A DNA stretch of 64,000 nucleotides from Neoarius graeffei (taxonomy: Eukaryota > Chordata > Actinopteri > Siluriformes > Ariidae): positions 35,107,382 to 35,171,381 of the forward strand of contig NC_083575.1 of the NCBI RefSeq assembly GCF_027579695.1, in the 5' to 3' direction. Made by a program: the position numbers and the translations under genes. The notes under the pieces were generated by a model. That model was given only the letters and a program-made list of their open reading frames with translations, ran no database searches and had not been told where the DNA came from. Positions 1 through 22,799 of this stretch are shown piece after piece. The first letter of the stretch is position 1. Each line of letters begins with the position of its first letter.

Positions 1-618
1 TTAAAATGGTTAACAGATGTATCGTAGGAGGGGGTAGCAACACCAATCTTGATGGGATTAGTACTCATCGTTTCCCACATTGCGCTCAGGTGACAATTCC
101 ATATTTCAATGCAAAATCGCTAGCTGCTAAACTTGGTCTACACAGGCTGTGCACTGAAACCGTGCAAGCTCTCTCGGCCTGTTGGCGCTTCTGCACGTGA
201 CGTCACAAATCTGGCTCCAGACTCCCTTGGGATTTTTCCAGACGCGTTTTATTTTATTTTTTTCTGCTGTAGACAGATGGCCTTGTGCAAAATTACCCTT
301 CTGGATGAGTGTGTAAAGGGACATACTTTCATATAAAATAAAAAAAAGTGAATTTGGTCCAGGATATGCACTTTAAAATATAAACGCTTGAGGGAGAATC
401 TGATACCCCCCACCCCCCCCAAACACCAACTGTGTGTCAAGAAGCTGTGTAGGTGCACCGTGACAAGCTGTTCTCTAGTAATATGTGACACACGACAGGC
501 AAGATGAACCGAGTGCCTCTGTGCAGAGCTCTGTATTACGGTGATATTTTACCAGTAAACCCAGATTTGGGTATGTATCTGACTGATTATTTGTCTTCTG
601 TTGTTTTTGCTCATTTAG
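1..618 (+). other. PPP2R5D intron (upstream part outside window)
   Basis: This stretch precedes the first recognisable PPP2R5D exon, whose acceptor AG is at 617-618. I see no exon with splice sites here and no repeat family that I can name. It is read as the 3' part of an intron whose upstream exons, encoding roughly the first 200 residues, lie outside the window. Confidence 0.6.
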
Positions 619-12452
<11,834 letters not shown>

Positions 12453-13738
12453 CTGAGGAACACCACAACCAGTCACCTGTACCACGCCTAGACTGTCCCA
12501 CTCGTATTTGTCCAGAAATGTCGCCTGCTGTATACTCCCCCTCCTTTCCTCCTTTTGTCTCTGCTTCTTTCCTTCACTTCCTCTTGGAGAGGCCTTTCTG
12601 CAAAATCCTGGCCAGTGTTCAATTGGGAATAGCTCCCTTTTTTTTTTTTTTTCCCTCCCCCCCCCCCTCTCCATTTCAATGGCAACTCCAAATCACAAGA
12701 AAAATCAACCATGCAAAGCAGTATTTGAATTGTACTACCACAATTTATTCTTCAGAACCATGTTTCCTCTTTGTGGTAATTTTTTTTAATGTTCTGTATT
12801 TTGTTGCAGTTTTTACTGTCTTTATCTCTTTTGCCCTGCTTTTAAACTATATTGATTTTCTTGCGTTTTCCTTCACTGGCCCTGTGCATCCATGTTCACT
12901 TAGACAACCACCTGTGTTGTTGAAAAGATAAGCAGCCCATCAGTGACACTTACAGTGCATTTGCTTCAGCCAGGTTTAGGGACTAGAGAGTGTAGGTCTT
13001 TATTTCTGGATCATGTTGCCTTGCTCTTGTGGGACAGTGTGATGCATATGAACTTGCTATCAAAATATACCACAGGCACTCTACAGGAAGTGTAGAGCTG
13101 CTTTTTTCTTGCATAACCTAGCTGTTGATGATGTGGTGTCCTCATGCAATAAGTTTAAAGTCCGATATAATTGTGTAAAAGTCTCTGAAAAATACCTCAA
13201 GACAAGGCATCATGCTTCCTTCTTAGATGTCATATGTTCAAGCTTGTCATCAGCTCAGCAACTGACATAAAGGAATTAGCCTGGTTTCTTGGTCCAGATG
13301 TGTGTGGCAGTCTCAAGTGTATGACCTGAAACCTTGCTGTGCAGTAACCAAATGGCAGAACTGCTGTTTTTTTTTTGTTTTTTTTTTTAAATGCCTGTAG
13401 TCACATTTATGCTGACATTCAACACAGGATTTAATGTTTAGTCTGTTTCCTGCCTTACTGGTGAACTAAGAACACAACGCTGTAAGGTGCTGAATGAAAG
13501 TGCTGACCTCTTACAACACCAGCAGACCATTCCATTTTTTCATTATCATTTCATTTGACAGAAGAATGCTGTATCTTCAATGTTCTGTACCTCAAAAAAA
13601 GTGTCCATAAGTTACCAATCATTACACATGATTCTGTGATGATTACATATCTGTAATGTTTTTTTATTATTGATTTACTGAGAAATCCTAATGGTTCCCT
13701 TTAAACAGCTATTTTATGTAATAGCCTAACCTTCTTAA
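12453..13738 (+). other. ppp2r5d: PPP2R5D 3' UTR / downstream flank
   Basis: The sequence after the TGA stop is AT-rich, with pyrimidine tracts at 12536-12670. It shows no open frame of interest and no repeat I can name. It is probably 3' UTR; a distal AATAAA occurs at 15314-15319. Confidence 0.55.
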
Positions 13739-14351
13739 AGTGCCATTCCACCATTGGATGTATTCTTTGGCATAAAATACAATATATTTTATGACAACAT
13801 GACTAGACAGAGAAATCTTTTAGCTTCAAAATGATATATCAAACATAATTTTTTGACGACAAGTATATTAATTTTGCGACCAAAGTCACCTACCCTTTTA
13901 ATTTCCGCGCGGTAGTGAAACGTGATGTCATCGGCAGGTTCCCCTTCTTGTGTACCACGTGTCGGTCTATTTTTAGACCAGGAAACCCCCAAAGTGAGAG
14001 TCTCACTTCTCCTCGTATATGGGGCCAAAAAAATTGCGAAAAATTGAGTTAATCTTTCAGTTAGCTAGATTTATTGGTATTATTTTTATCGCGTTCTATC
14101 CACCATTGCTGATATGTGCCACGTCACGTGGTACACAAGAAGGGGAACCTGCCGATGACATCACGCGCGGAAATTAAAAGGGTAGGTGACTTTGGTCGCA
14201 AAATTAATATACTTTGTCGTTGTCAAAAAATTATGTTTGATATATCATTTTGAAACTAAAAGATTTCTCTATCTAGTGATACCATTTATATATGTTGTCA
14301 AAATATATTGTATTTTATGCCAAAGAATACATCCAATGGTGGAATGGCACT
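13739..14351. mobile_element. TTAA-flanked foldback MITE (piggyBac-type target), copy 1
   Basis: Inverted ends AGTGCCATTCCACCATTGGA are flanked by TTAA (13735-13738 and 14352-14355). The arms pair over roughly 250 bp, including the CACGTG-containing segment near 13955 and 14115. It is 613 bp and noncoding. The same family recurs at 53726-54765. TTAA targeting suggests piggyBac-like mobilisation, although the termini do not begin with CCC. Confidence 0.75.
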
Positions 14352-14355
14352 TTAA

Positions 14356-15550
14356 CATCTTATGCATCCTATAGTTTATTAAAAAAAAAAACCCTCCCAT
14401 ATTTCATCTGCCTTTTCAGGTGGTAAAGGTGAATCTAATGTCATTGTCGGATTGTCCTTTCACTCCCTTCTACTGTCAAACTTTAAATGAATAAGTTCGG
14501 CATCTTTGAAGAGCCTAAGCAGTATTTTTGGAAAGGAGACAAAGAGGCATGTGAAAGGTCTGGTTCAATTCTTTTCAATCCTTATTGTGACTATCAAGCA
14601 GACAGGACAATGGTTGTTTAACTTTCCCAGTAGTGGGTACAGGGGTAAGGGAGAGGCTGCAGTTATTACTCCAAATAATCATGTGTTGTAGTAATGTCTC
14701 TTGCTTTGGTTTGCAGCCTTGCTGCTCACATCACCTAAGAATTTTTCCTTTCACCTCTCACTCAGATCATGTTTTCTTTAATATGTCTTCATCAGTTGAA
14801 CAGTACCCTCTTATCTAGTGCAGAGTGAATTCTCTCTCCTTCTGGTTAATAGAGTATTTGCTCCTTGAATAGGCTACCAGACAGTGAAACACTTGATGTT
14901 TTACTTGACACAGCACATTAAATATTTATCTGCGTTCTTGTCAGAACAACTACTTTGTTTGCTAATGGATGAAAAAAAGCTGTGCATATAATTGGGAAAA
15001 TAATCTAGCATTATTTCATTTCAAAGGAACATCAGTTTAATTTTACACAAAGTCCTGAATCCAAGCTGGCACTAGTTGTAGACAGGACATGTGGTTGTCT
15101 GAATGTTACATATGCTGTAGAAGGACTTTATGAAAGGATTGGTCTCTCTCTCCCCCCCCTTCTTTCCCCATCCCCTTCCCTCCCTCAAGTCTAAACACTA
15201 ATCTTAAGCTGCTTTCCAGGTCATATGTACATATATTGTACTTTAATTAGGCAGAGCATTACATACTATGAAAGTCATATTTTGTACAGATGTTCATGTA
15301 TGTACAGAACAAAAATAAAGTTAAATGAAAGACACACATTGCTGAATGTGCAGGACATGTGCACTACTAAGCTACAAAAGCAGTCAGTCAATTACTGTAA
15401 TTAGTGGGAGACACAAATGTCTTACATGAAATTAAACTGAACAATCCTGGAAGAAAAAGGGAAAAAAAAAATTATACAAAGAAAACTAAGAGGTCTAATA
15501 ACTTACAAATAAGTGGGGAATGTCTAGGAGTTACACTACCCTGAAATACA
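14356..15550. other. PPP2R5D-MEA1 convergent interval, unassigned
   Basis: No gene seen. The part from about 15400 to 15550 has a diverged copy at 48180-48375, next to a MEA1 exon copy, so this flank belongs to the duplicated block. Pyrimidine-rich tract at 15150-15185. Confidence 0.5.
15314..15319 (+). terminator. ppp2r5d: candidate polyadenylation signal AATAAA
   Basis: AATAAA about 2.9 kb after the PPP2R5D stop, before the palindromic element. It is the last canonical signal I noticed on this strand before MEA1. Use is not shown. Confidence 0.3.
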
Positions 15551-15554
15551 TTAA

Positions 15555-16276
15555 AGGAACAGTCCACCGTATTTCCATAATGAAATATGCTCTTACCTGA
15601 ATTGAGACGAGCTGCTCCGTACCTATCCGAGCTTTGCGCGACCTCCCAGTCAGTCAGACGCAGTCAGATGCGCTGTCACTCCTGTTAGCAATGTAGCTAG
15701 GCTCAGCATGGCCAATGGTATTTTTTGGGGCTGTAGTTAGATGCGACCAAACTCTTCCGCGTTTTTCCTGTTTACATAGGTTTATATGACCAGTGATATG
15801 AAACAAGTTCAGTTAAAAAAAAATTGAAACGTAGCGATTTTCTATGCTATGGAAAGTCCGCACTATAATGACAGGCGTACTAACACCTTCTGCGTGCTTC
15901 GGCAGCGCATTGATATCTGAGCTCCGTATCAATGCGCTGCCGAAGCGCGCAGAAGGTGTTAGTACGCCTGTCATTATAGTGCGGACTTTCCATAGCATAG
16001 AACATCGCTACGTTTCAATTTGTGTAACTGAACTTGTTTCATATCACTGGTCATATAAACCTATGTAAACAGGAAAAACGCGGAAGAGTTTGGTCGCATC
16101 TAACTACAGCCCCAAAAAAATACCATTGGCCATGCTGAGCCTAGCTACATTGCTAACAGGAGTGACAGCGCGTCTGACTGACTGGGAGGTCGCGCAAAGC
16201 TCGGAGAGGTACAGAGCAGCTCGTCTCAATTCAGGTAAGAGCATATTTCATTATGGAAATACAGTGGACTGTTCCT
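15555..16276. mobile_element. 722-bp near-perfect palindrome, TTAA-flanked MITE
   Basis: The ends AGGAACAGTCCACC...GGTGGACTGTTCCT are flanked by TTAA on both sides (15551-15554, 16277-16280). The two ~350-bp arms are almost exact reverse complements. Examples are CCGCACTATAATGACAGGCG at about 15858 against its complement near 15975, and GACGAGCTGCTC against GAGCAGCTCGTC. They meet at a short spacer near 15908-15925. Noncoding. The diverged copy of this flank near 48375 lacks the element. Confidence 0.85.
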
Positions 16277-16410
16277 TTAAGCCCTGCAAATTTTGTGAGT
16301 ATTCTGTGCATCATGGTACCGGGTGAATTCCTTTCAAAACAAATACAATACATAATAAACAATGGTTCTTTATCACCTCAGTCACATGAACTTATAGGCT
16401 CTTTTGGTGC

Positions 16411-16416
16411 TTTATT
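16411..16416 (-). terminator. mea1: candidate MEA1 polyadenylation signal
   Basis: TTTATT on the plus strand reads AATAAA on the minus strand, only about 35 nt after the MEA1 stop codon. This would give a very short 3' UTR. Use is not shown. Confidence 0.3.
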
Positions 16417-16450
16417 AGGGATGAGAACATCATGAGCGCCTAAGGTCATT

Positions 16451-16868
16451 TCATTTACGTTGCAGTAAGAGGCCTGCTGAGCTCTGCCGAGACTGGAGAG
16501 TCTTCTGCACCATGTCCTTCCACTGGTCATCAGAAATCTCACGAGCCCACGCAGGGATCCCCAGAGACGGCAAGTTCACTGCTGCCATAGTCCTTTTCAC
16601 GAGCTCAACATGATCTGAACAGTGGCAAAAAATATATTTTATAAGACACACTGAACAATATAACTGGGTCTTTGAGTTGAGTTTATACGAGGGTATGTTA
16701 CCAGGATCCATAGGAATGGAGGCATGGCTCCGGCGTGCAGCAGCTCCTTCAGGATCCTCCTCCTCATCACTGTCTGGAGCTGGGGGCTGAGGCAGGAACA
16801 AGCCCATGGCCTGTGTAAACAGGACTGCTAATGCATAAACAGCTAGAAAATATAATAATCATAATACG

Positions 16869-16925
<57 letters not shown>

Positions 16926-19661
16926 CATACATACATATACACACACACACACACACACTTCTTTTGGCTGCTCCCGATTAGGGGTCGCCACAGCGGATCT
17001 TTCGTCTCCATTGCTCCCTGTCTTCCGCATCTTTCTCTACCGCACCTGCCACTTTCATGTCCTCCCTCACCACATCCATGCATCTCCTCTTTGGCTTTCC
17101 TCGTTTTCGTGTGCCTGGCAGCTCCATCAACATTCTCCTTCCAACATGCTCTGCATCTCTTCTCAGGATATGACCATACCATCTCAGTCTCATCTCTCTT
17201 AGCTTAATTCCCAAGCTGTCCACATGTGCTGTCCCTCTGATGTGCTCGTTCCTTATCCTGTCCAACCTCGTCACTCCCATCGCAAACCTTAACATCCTCA
17301 ACTCCGCCACCTCCAGTCTTCATTAAAAGTACGATCTCCAATCCATACATCACAGCTGGTCTCACTACTCTCTTATACATCTTACCTTTCACTTTTGATG
17401 GGACTTTCCTATCACAAATGACTCCCGAAATCCTTCTCCAACTGCTCCACCCTGCCTGCGCTCTCTTTCTCACCTCACTATCGCAGCCCCCATTTTCCTG
17501 CAGTTGACCCCAGGTACTTGAATTCACCAACTTTCTTTACATCTACTCCTTGCATCTTCACTACACTCTCATCCCCATTCTCATTTTTGCTCCTGCTCAC
17601 CTTCATTCCTCTTCACACACACGTTAATAGAATTAAAGAGAAAAGCAAGTGACTTCAGATCATCCTAATGGCAAGTAAGAAAAAAAAAAAAGTAAAGCAT
17701 TTTGAAATGTTTGTTACTTTCAGATTAAATTCATCTGAACATAATCTCACTGTGATAAATATAATTTAAAAAAAAATACTCATGAGTGAAATTTCTTCCA
17801 CTTATTAGACACCTTTTAAACTAAAAGTAAACAACGACAACAACAAGGATAACTTACTTCTGAGCCAGGAAATATCTATTTTAAAGGAGCTTAAAATCAA
17901 TAACATGGAGAGTTACTTAGTAAAAAGGGAGATCATCTAACTCAGGGCTTTTCAAAGTGTGGGGTGCCAGAGTTCTTGGGGGGGGGGGGGGGGGGGGGGG
18001 GCGTAACGTGAGGAAAAATAAACCAGAATAAGTTACTATTGTGGACATCTAGCGAACTTCAGCTAGCCTTTACCAGAGACAAAATGGATCGATTTTTAGT
18101 ACCTAAAGCTGCAGTGAGTGAGGAGACAGAGTCTGGGCCAAACAAAAAAAGAAGGAAGTATGACCACGATTATTTAAAGATTGGATTTTCATGGAGTGGA
18201 TCTGAAGATGCTCCACTGCCAGTGTGTTGTCTGCCAAGAGGTGCTAGCTAACAATGCTATGAGATGTTTAAAATGTAAAAAAAAAAGTTTTTTAAAAAGT
18301 ACATTTGTTTAAAATGGCGGCACGGTGGTGTAGTGGTTAGCGCTGTCGCCTCACAGCAAGAAGGTCCTGGGTTCGAGCCCCGGGGCCGGCGAGGGCCTTT
18401 CTGTGCGGAGTTTGCATGTTCTCCCCGTGTCCGCGTGGGTTTCCTCCGGGTGCTCCGGTTTCCCCCACAGTCCAAAGACATGCAGGTTAGGTTAACTGGT
18501 GACTCTAAATTGACCGTAGGTGTGAATGTGAGTGTGAATGGTTGTCTGTGTCTATGTGTCAGCCCTGTGATGACCTGGCGACTTGTCCAGGGTGTACCCC
18601 GCCTTTCGCCCGTAGTCAGCTGGGATAGGCTCCAGCTTGCCTGCGACCCTGTAGAAGGATAAAAGCGGCTACAGATAATGAGATGAGATTTGTTTAAAAT
18701 GTGTAAAAAAAAGGGGGGGGGGGGGGTTTAAAAAAAGCACAAGTTTAAAAAAGCACAGATGTTTAAAATGTGTAAAAAATGTTTTTAAAAGCACAGATGT
18801 TTAAAATGTGTAAAAAAAAGGAGGTTTAAAAAAAAGGTTTTAAAAAAGCACAGATGTTTAAAATGTGTAAAAAGAGGTTTTAAAAAAGCACAGATGTTTA
18901 AAAAAAGCACAGATGTTTAAAATGTGTAAAAAAAGTTTTTAAAAGCACAGATGTTTAAAATGTGTAAAAAAAAATGTTTTAAAAAAGCTCATATGTTTAA
19001 AATGTGTAAAAAAAAAGGTTTTAAAAAAGCACAGAAGTTTAAAATGTGTAAAAAAAAATGGTTTTTAAAAGCACACGTTTAAAATGTGTAAAAAAAAAAA
19101 GGTTTTTAAAAAGCTCATATGTTTAAAATGTGTAAAAGAAAAAAAATAAGTGTACAACAACCATTTTTTTTTTTAAATACGAATGGAACATTAAGTATAG
19201 CAACAACAAAAATTGTAAGGGGGGGCGCTGTTGTTTATTTGCTCCCGGGGGGGGGGGGGGGGGGGGGTGACGACTCTCCCACACTTTGAACCCCCCCGAT
19301 CTAACCAGCATTAAAATGAATCCAAGCCTAGTAAACATGGTTGAGAGAGTCAGCACTCCATCACCTCTATTCTCTCCTGAACCTCCTGGAGCTGATCGAC
19401 ATGTGTTGCTTCGTCGTTTTGATCCAGCTGTGTGTTGGGCCCTCCATCAGGCTCCTGGTTCAGTGGTTGATAATAATAACCGGCGCTGTCCTCCTCCTCC
19501 TCTTCTTCCTCCTCCTCCCCTGGGGCTCCGTCCTCCCCTTCCCCGTCCTCCCCGCTCCACTCCTCGGCTGTGGGCTCTGACCCTCGCTCCTGTCCCAGCT
19601 CCTCCTCCGAGCTCGGCAGCACTCTTTCTGGACCCATGACCCGGGTCCTCCCCACTTCCAT
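16451..19661 (-). CDS. mea1: MEA1, male-enhanced antigen 1 homologue
   Basis: Three coding exons on the minus strand: 19661-19365 ([20 protein letters not shown]... to ERIE), 16810-16702 ([20 protein letters not shown]... to PMDP) and 16614-16451 ([16 protein letters not shown]... to LLLQRK, stop). Splice borders are GTGATG/ACACAG and GTAACA/TTCAG, and the phases fit. The product is 189 residues; human MEA1 is about 185. Matching features are the acidic N-terminal half with a nine-Glu run at about residues 49-57, [28 protein letters not shown] and [19 protein letters not shown]. The biochemical role of MEA1 is poorly defined. The start at 19661 is chosen because MGPER follows eight residues later; a start at that second Met is possible. 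PPP2R5D is the convergent neighbour, as in human. The first intron holds an RTE fragment and a hAT element with a nested SINE. Confidence 0.93.
16863..16958. repeat. (TA)n / (CA)n compound microsatellite
   Basis: (TA)n runs from about 16869 to 16918, followed by ACATACATAC and a (CA)n run to 16957. It abuts the 3' end of the RTE fragment and probably grew from that element's tail. Confidence 0.85.
16958..17620 (-). mobile_element. RTE-clade LINE fragment (BovB/Rex3-like), 5'-truncated
   Basis: Minus-strand translation in two frames gives the C-terminal region of an RTE reverse transcriptase. It shows [20 protein letters not shown] followed by [10 protein letters not shown], then [40 protein letters not shown] and [16 protein letters not shown], and ends near RRKIRCGDP. 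The frame breaks at least once near 17310-17330. The 3' end at 16958 runs into a microsatellite, as is usual for RTE tails. It lies in MEA1 intron 1. Confidence 0.8.
18258..19140 (+). repeat. A-rich minisatellite, ~36-42 bp unit
   Basis: About ten or more irregular copies of a unit built from GTTTAAAATGTGTAAAAAA, GGTTTTAAAAAAGC and ACAGAT. The copies lie inside the hAT element. The array began before 18303 and was split by the SINE at 18316-18687. Confidence 0.8.
18316..18687 (+). repeat. V-SINE, full length, 13-bp TSD
   Basis: The complete head, core and tail are flanked by the perfect duplication ATTTGTTTAAAAT (18303-18315 and 18688-18700), which is part of the surrounding minisatellite unit. 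The insertion is therefore younger than the array. Confidence 0.92.
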
Positions 19662-19746
19662 CCACGGGTTCAAAGCTGCCACTGAACACACCACAGGCTC
19701 ATTATGGACAAACACAGCACACTTACACCAGCTGCTAGGGCTAACA

Positions 19747-19772
19747 ATAATAATAATAATAATAATAATAAT
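19747..19772. repeat. (AAT)n microsatellite
   Basis: Nine or so tandem AAT units about 100 bp upstream of the MEA1 start codon, minus-strand sense. Confidence 0.85.
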
Positions 19773-19875
19773 ACACCTCCAGTCACTCAATATCACTAAA
19801 ACAACATCACAGACTAGTTTATCAGACTTTATACCTGTATTAACGCTGGCCAAGACTGATACTCGCTTCACCTCT

Positions 19876-19983
19876 TTTGTTTATCGCGATAAACAAACAC
19901 TTAACACCCAGCTGAAGCTTAAAATGTACCATTGCCTTCCGCATGGAAGCGGAAATGCGTAATAATTACGCGTTGTGACGTCA
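19876..19983 (-). promoter_or_regulatory. mea1: candidate MEA1 promoter region (palindrome and CRE)
   Basis: Upstream of the MEA1 ATG on its strand are a perfect 22-bp palindrome with core GTTTATCGCGATAAAC (19876-19897) and a perfect CRE, TGACGTCA, at 19976-19983, 315-322 bp from the ATG. CpG-containing motifs such as ACGCG lie beside them. No TATA box is evident. The transcription start is unknown. Confidence 0.4.
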
Positions 19984-20059
19984 CTTGGTCGCGCCAACTG
20001 AAAAAAAAATCAATCAACAACACTCTGTTCACCAAATTTAATGATCAGTATGTAGTTTA

Positions 20060-20990
20060 ATCAGAGCCTCCAGGATTTCGCCATGTTGCGATTTGCAAAT
20101 TCAACCAATCCCCGCGAATTCAGGGCGGTGTTGCAATTATATCCAATCACCGCAACTTCCCCGCAAATTTGACCAATCGTTGGCGTCGTCTTGAGGTGAC
20201 GTCGACAAACTACCTTCCGCCTTACTTCCGTGTTTCCGTTCAAGAGAAGCAGCACGTGCGAGTCAGTGTTTACTGTTACTGAAAGTGTGTTATGTTTACA
20301 GTGAAGGACTGTCTGCACTTTACATTATTTTTTTTACTTAATACAAGAAATTAATGGATGCCAACATTTTGCCAAAATGGTATTTTATTTTCCATTGTTT
20401 AGGCAGCTTCAGCATCATACTGTGAGATTCTGTTCAAATTATTTTTTTCTTCTATGAAGCCTGAGCCATTTATTTTATTAGTTTATAATTATTGTTTAAT
20501 TTAGTCTTCAGGAGAGACTGCCTGCACACAGTACTAGTATTAATAGGTTTTTTTTTTTCTGACATGAAAGCTGAGGCATTTATATTATATTTTAAGGTAA
20601 CTTCATGTTGTGCTGTGAGGTTCTCTGCACTTTAACTTTTGAACCGACAGGTGCATTTGGATAAGTAAAGCCTATTTTTCTGCATTTTTGTAGTCCTGGT
20701 AATCTTTTATATTGGTAAAGTTGTTTATAGGACCATTTCTCAGTGTCTTTGTTTTTTTAATTAATAGTTTTTCAGTAATAACTTAATATTTAACATATCA
20801 CTCAATTTTAATCACAAAAAGAGAAAATCGCAACAATTTCTCGCAACTTTCACTTCCTCCCGCAATGTAATCGCAACAAAAACCTAAAAAAACACCGCAA
20901 CTTTCATCGCAATTTTTTTCCCGCAACATCAGACATTTTAGCCCGCAACAATCACAAAAAAGGCCCGCGGAATCCTGGGGGGGACTGTTT
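20060..20990. mobile_element. probable DNA transposon with CGCAA-rich ends
   Basis: The left end CCTCCAGGATTTCGC and the right end (opposite strand, CCCCCCAGGATTCCGCG) are similar inverted termini. Both subterminal zones are crowded with CGCAA/TTGCG motifs, e.g. 20855-20960. No transposase is seen. The exact borders and target duplication are not resolved. Confidence 0.5.
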
Positions 20991-21069
20991 AATATGTCAC
21001 TCCAGTAATATTTTAGACATAATTTATATTAAAATTATGTCTAAAATTAACAGTTGAAAGTCACACCTG

Positions 21070-21470
21070 GAGGACGCTCTGGACTCTTGCAGTAATGCTT
21101 TTATGGCTGAGGACTACAGTTGACTTGCTAACTTTAGGACTGCAGTTGTCATGAACAGTTTTGCACTCAAGTTTCCATCAATGAAGAGTTATAACATCAA
21201 CGAAACTGTCATGTTAAAACTGTTAATATTATAGTCAGGCTGTCTGTTGTTGCCCAAATGAGGATGGGTTCCCTTTTGAGTCTGGTTCCTCTCGAGGTTT
21301 CTTCCTCATGTCGTCTGAGGGAGTTTTTCCTTGCCACCGTCGCCACAGGCTTGCTCATTGGGGATAGATTAGGGACAAAATTAGCTCATGTTTTAAGTCG
21401 TTCAAATTCTGTAAAGCTGCTTTGCGACAATGTTTATTGTTAAAGCGCTATACAAATAAACTTGACATAA
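21070..21470 (+). repeat. L2-type LINE 3' end
   Basis: The segment CCTCTCGAGGTTTCTTCCTC through GAGGGAGTTTTTCCTTGCCA to AAAGCGCTATACAAATAAAC is the 3' UTR and terminus commonly seen on fish L2 LINEs or derived retroposons. No coding part is attached. Confidence 0.6.
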
Positions 21471-21686
21471 TTTATAATTAAAGGATTTCAGCAAACAGTT
21501 GTTTATTTGCTACTTTATAATGTGAAGAGATGACGTTTAGGAGCAGATCAGATATCATGATAAACACAGAGCAAAAACTAGAGAGTTCAGATGATGGGGC
21601 TGACAGGAACTTTACGGGTACCATCACATGTAGGGATCACACACGGAATGAAATGGCCGACAAGGCTGCTAAGGAAGCTATTGATT

Positions 21687-22007
21687 TTGTGTAGTGGTTA
21701 GCACTGTTGCCTCACAGCAAGAAGGTCCTGGATTCGAGCCCAGCGGCCGGCGAGGGTCTTTCTGTGTGGAGTTTCCATGTTCTGCCCGTGTCTGTATGGG
21801 TTTCCTCCAAAGACTTGCAGGTTAGGCTAATTGGTGGCTCTAAATCGACCGTGAGTGTGAATGGTTGTTTGTCTCTATGTGTCAGCCCTGCGATGACCTG
21901 GCGACTTGTCCAGGGTGTACCCCGCCTCTCGCCCGTAGTCAGCTGGGATAGGCTCCAGCTTGCCTGCGACCCTGTAGAACAGGATAAAGTGGCTAGAGAT
22001 AATGAGA
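21687..22007 (+). repeat. V-SINE, partial head
   Basis: Begins at GTGTAGTGGTTAGCACTGTT and continues through the V-domain to AGGATAAAGTGGCTAGAGAT. The first bases of the head are missing, and several bases in the core are deleted. Confidence 0.85.
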
Positions 22008-22159
22008 AATCAAGAGTCTCTTCTTCGTCCCATAGCCGGCAAGGGCCGTAGGGGCACCGTTGATGACATTTTAACAGTCCATCAGTCCATGTGTGTCTAG
22101 GACATTTAAACTTGGCAGAGCCCATCCCTCTCCAAGCTTCATCAAAAGATGATTTAGAG

Positions 22160-22338
22160 AAGCCAATTTGCATGTCTTTGGACTGTGAGAGAAACCAGAG
22201 CATCCCGAGGAAACCCATGCAGACATGGGGAGAACTTGCAAACTCCACACAGAAAGGCCCCATCGGTTACTGGGCTCAAACCCAGAACCTTCTTGTTATT
22301 AGGTGACAGTGCTAAACACTGCACCACTGTGCTGCCTG
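22160..22338 (-). repeat. V-SINE head and core, inverted
   Basis: Reverse-complement V-domain and tRNA-like head, ending at CACTGTGCTGCC. The 3' body is missing. It lies in opposite orientation to the SINE 150 bp upstream. Confidence 0.8.
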
Positions 22339-22799
22339 AAATCAAGAGTATCATCAAACAAAGAATGAAGGAGAGAGGAAGAGGCGATGGTTTTATAGCA
22401 TTCAAAGGAAAGTAGGAGAAAGTAGATCTGCAACAAGGAATTGGAGAGAGGAGATAATACTATCATCAAGACTCAGATTTGGACATACAGGATTAAACAA
22501 TACATTATATTAAAGAGGTAAATATAATACTGGCAACTGTGAGTACTGTGGGCAAGAAGAGACTGCTGAGCATCTTATATTACACTGTCGGAAATATGAA
22601 TCGGAAAAAAGGCAGTTAAAGGTGATGACTGCAAAATTGAATTCTGGGCAAAAATGTTCTATTTCTATTGCTGTTGGAGTCTCGAGATGTTTTACATCGA
22701 AATTGAGGAGTTTCGTTGCTACACACACTGTGTATCCTTTGTGTAAAAGTTTTGCAGAGATAAAATGTGTCCTGCATTTTACGATTCTGGAGCTTGCTG

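Larger units (their letters stand above)
17943..19298 (+). mobile_element. hAT element with ZBED-type remnant, poly-G tracts and tandem array
   Basis: The left end CAGGGCTTTTCAAAGTGTGGGG and the right end (opposite strand, CGGGGGGGTTCAAAGTGTGGG) are classic hAT ends. They are flanked by an 8-bp duplication ATCTAAC(T/C) at 17935-17942 and 19299-19306. A remnant at 18084-18251 begins [18 protein letters not shown] and has [19 protein letters not shown], like the start of ZBED/hAT transposases, and stops early. G-runs of 24 (17978-18001) and 21 (19247-19267) lie near the ends. A V-SINE and a tandem array fill the interior. Confidence 0.75.
21600..22625 (+). mobile_element. fragments of a LINE with RNase H (I/Jockey-like), split by SINEs
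   Basis: Around 21617-21686 the translation reads VPSHVGIT, then after a one-base shift NEMADKAAKEAID, the last motif of a LINE RNase H domain. At about 22527-22622 it reads NTGNCEYCGQEETAEHLILH followed by CRKYESE, a C-terminal CysCysHisCys motif found in I/R1/Jockey-group LINEs. Two V-SINE pieces (21687-22007 plus, 22160-22338 minus) lie between. The element is an old remnant. Confidence 0.55.

Noticed and set aside
16831-17202. Open frames with runs of Ile-Tyr
   Set aside because: They are translations of (TA)n/(CA)n microsatellites; the same applies at 10318-10569.
18690-19140. CRISPR-like regular repeats
   Set aside because: The units are irregular, A-rich and directly adjacent without unique spacers, and lie in a eukaryotic hAT element: a minisatellite.
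19350-19871. MEA1 start further upstream (173-codon frame)
   Set aside because: The extra N-terminal part reads through the (AAT)n microsatellite as poly-Ile and does not resemble MEA1.
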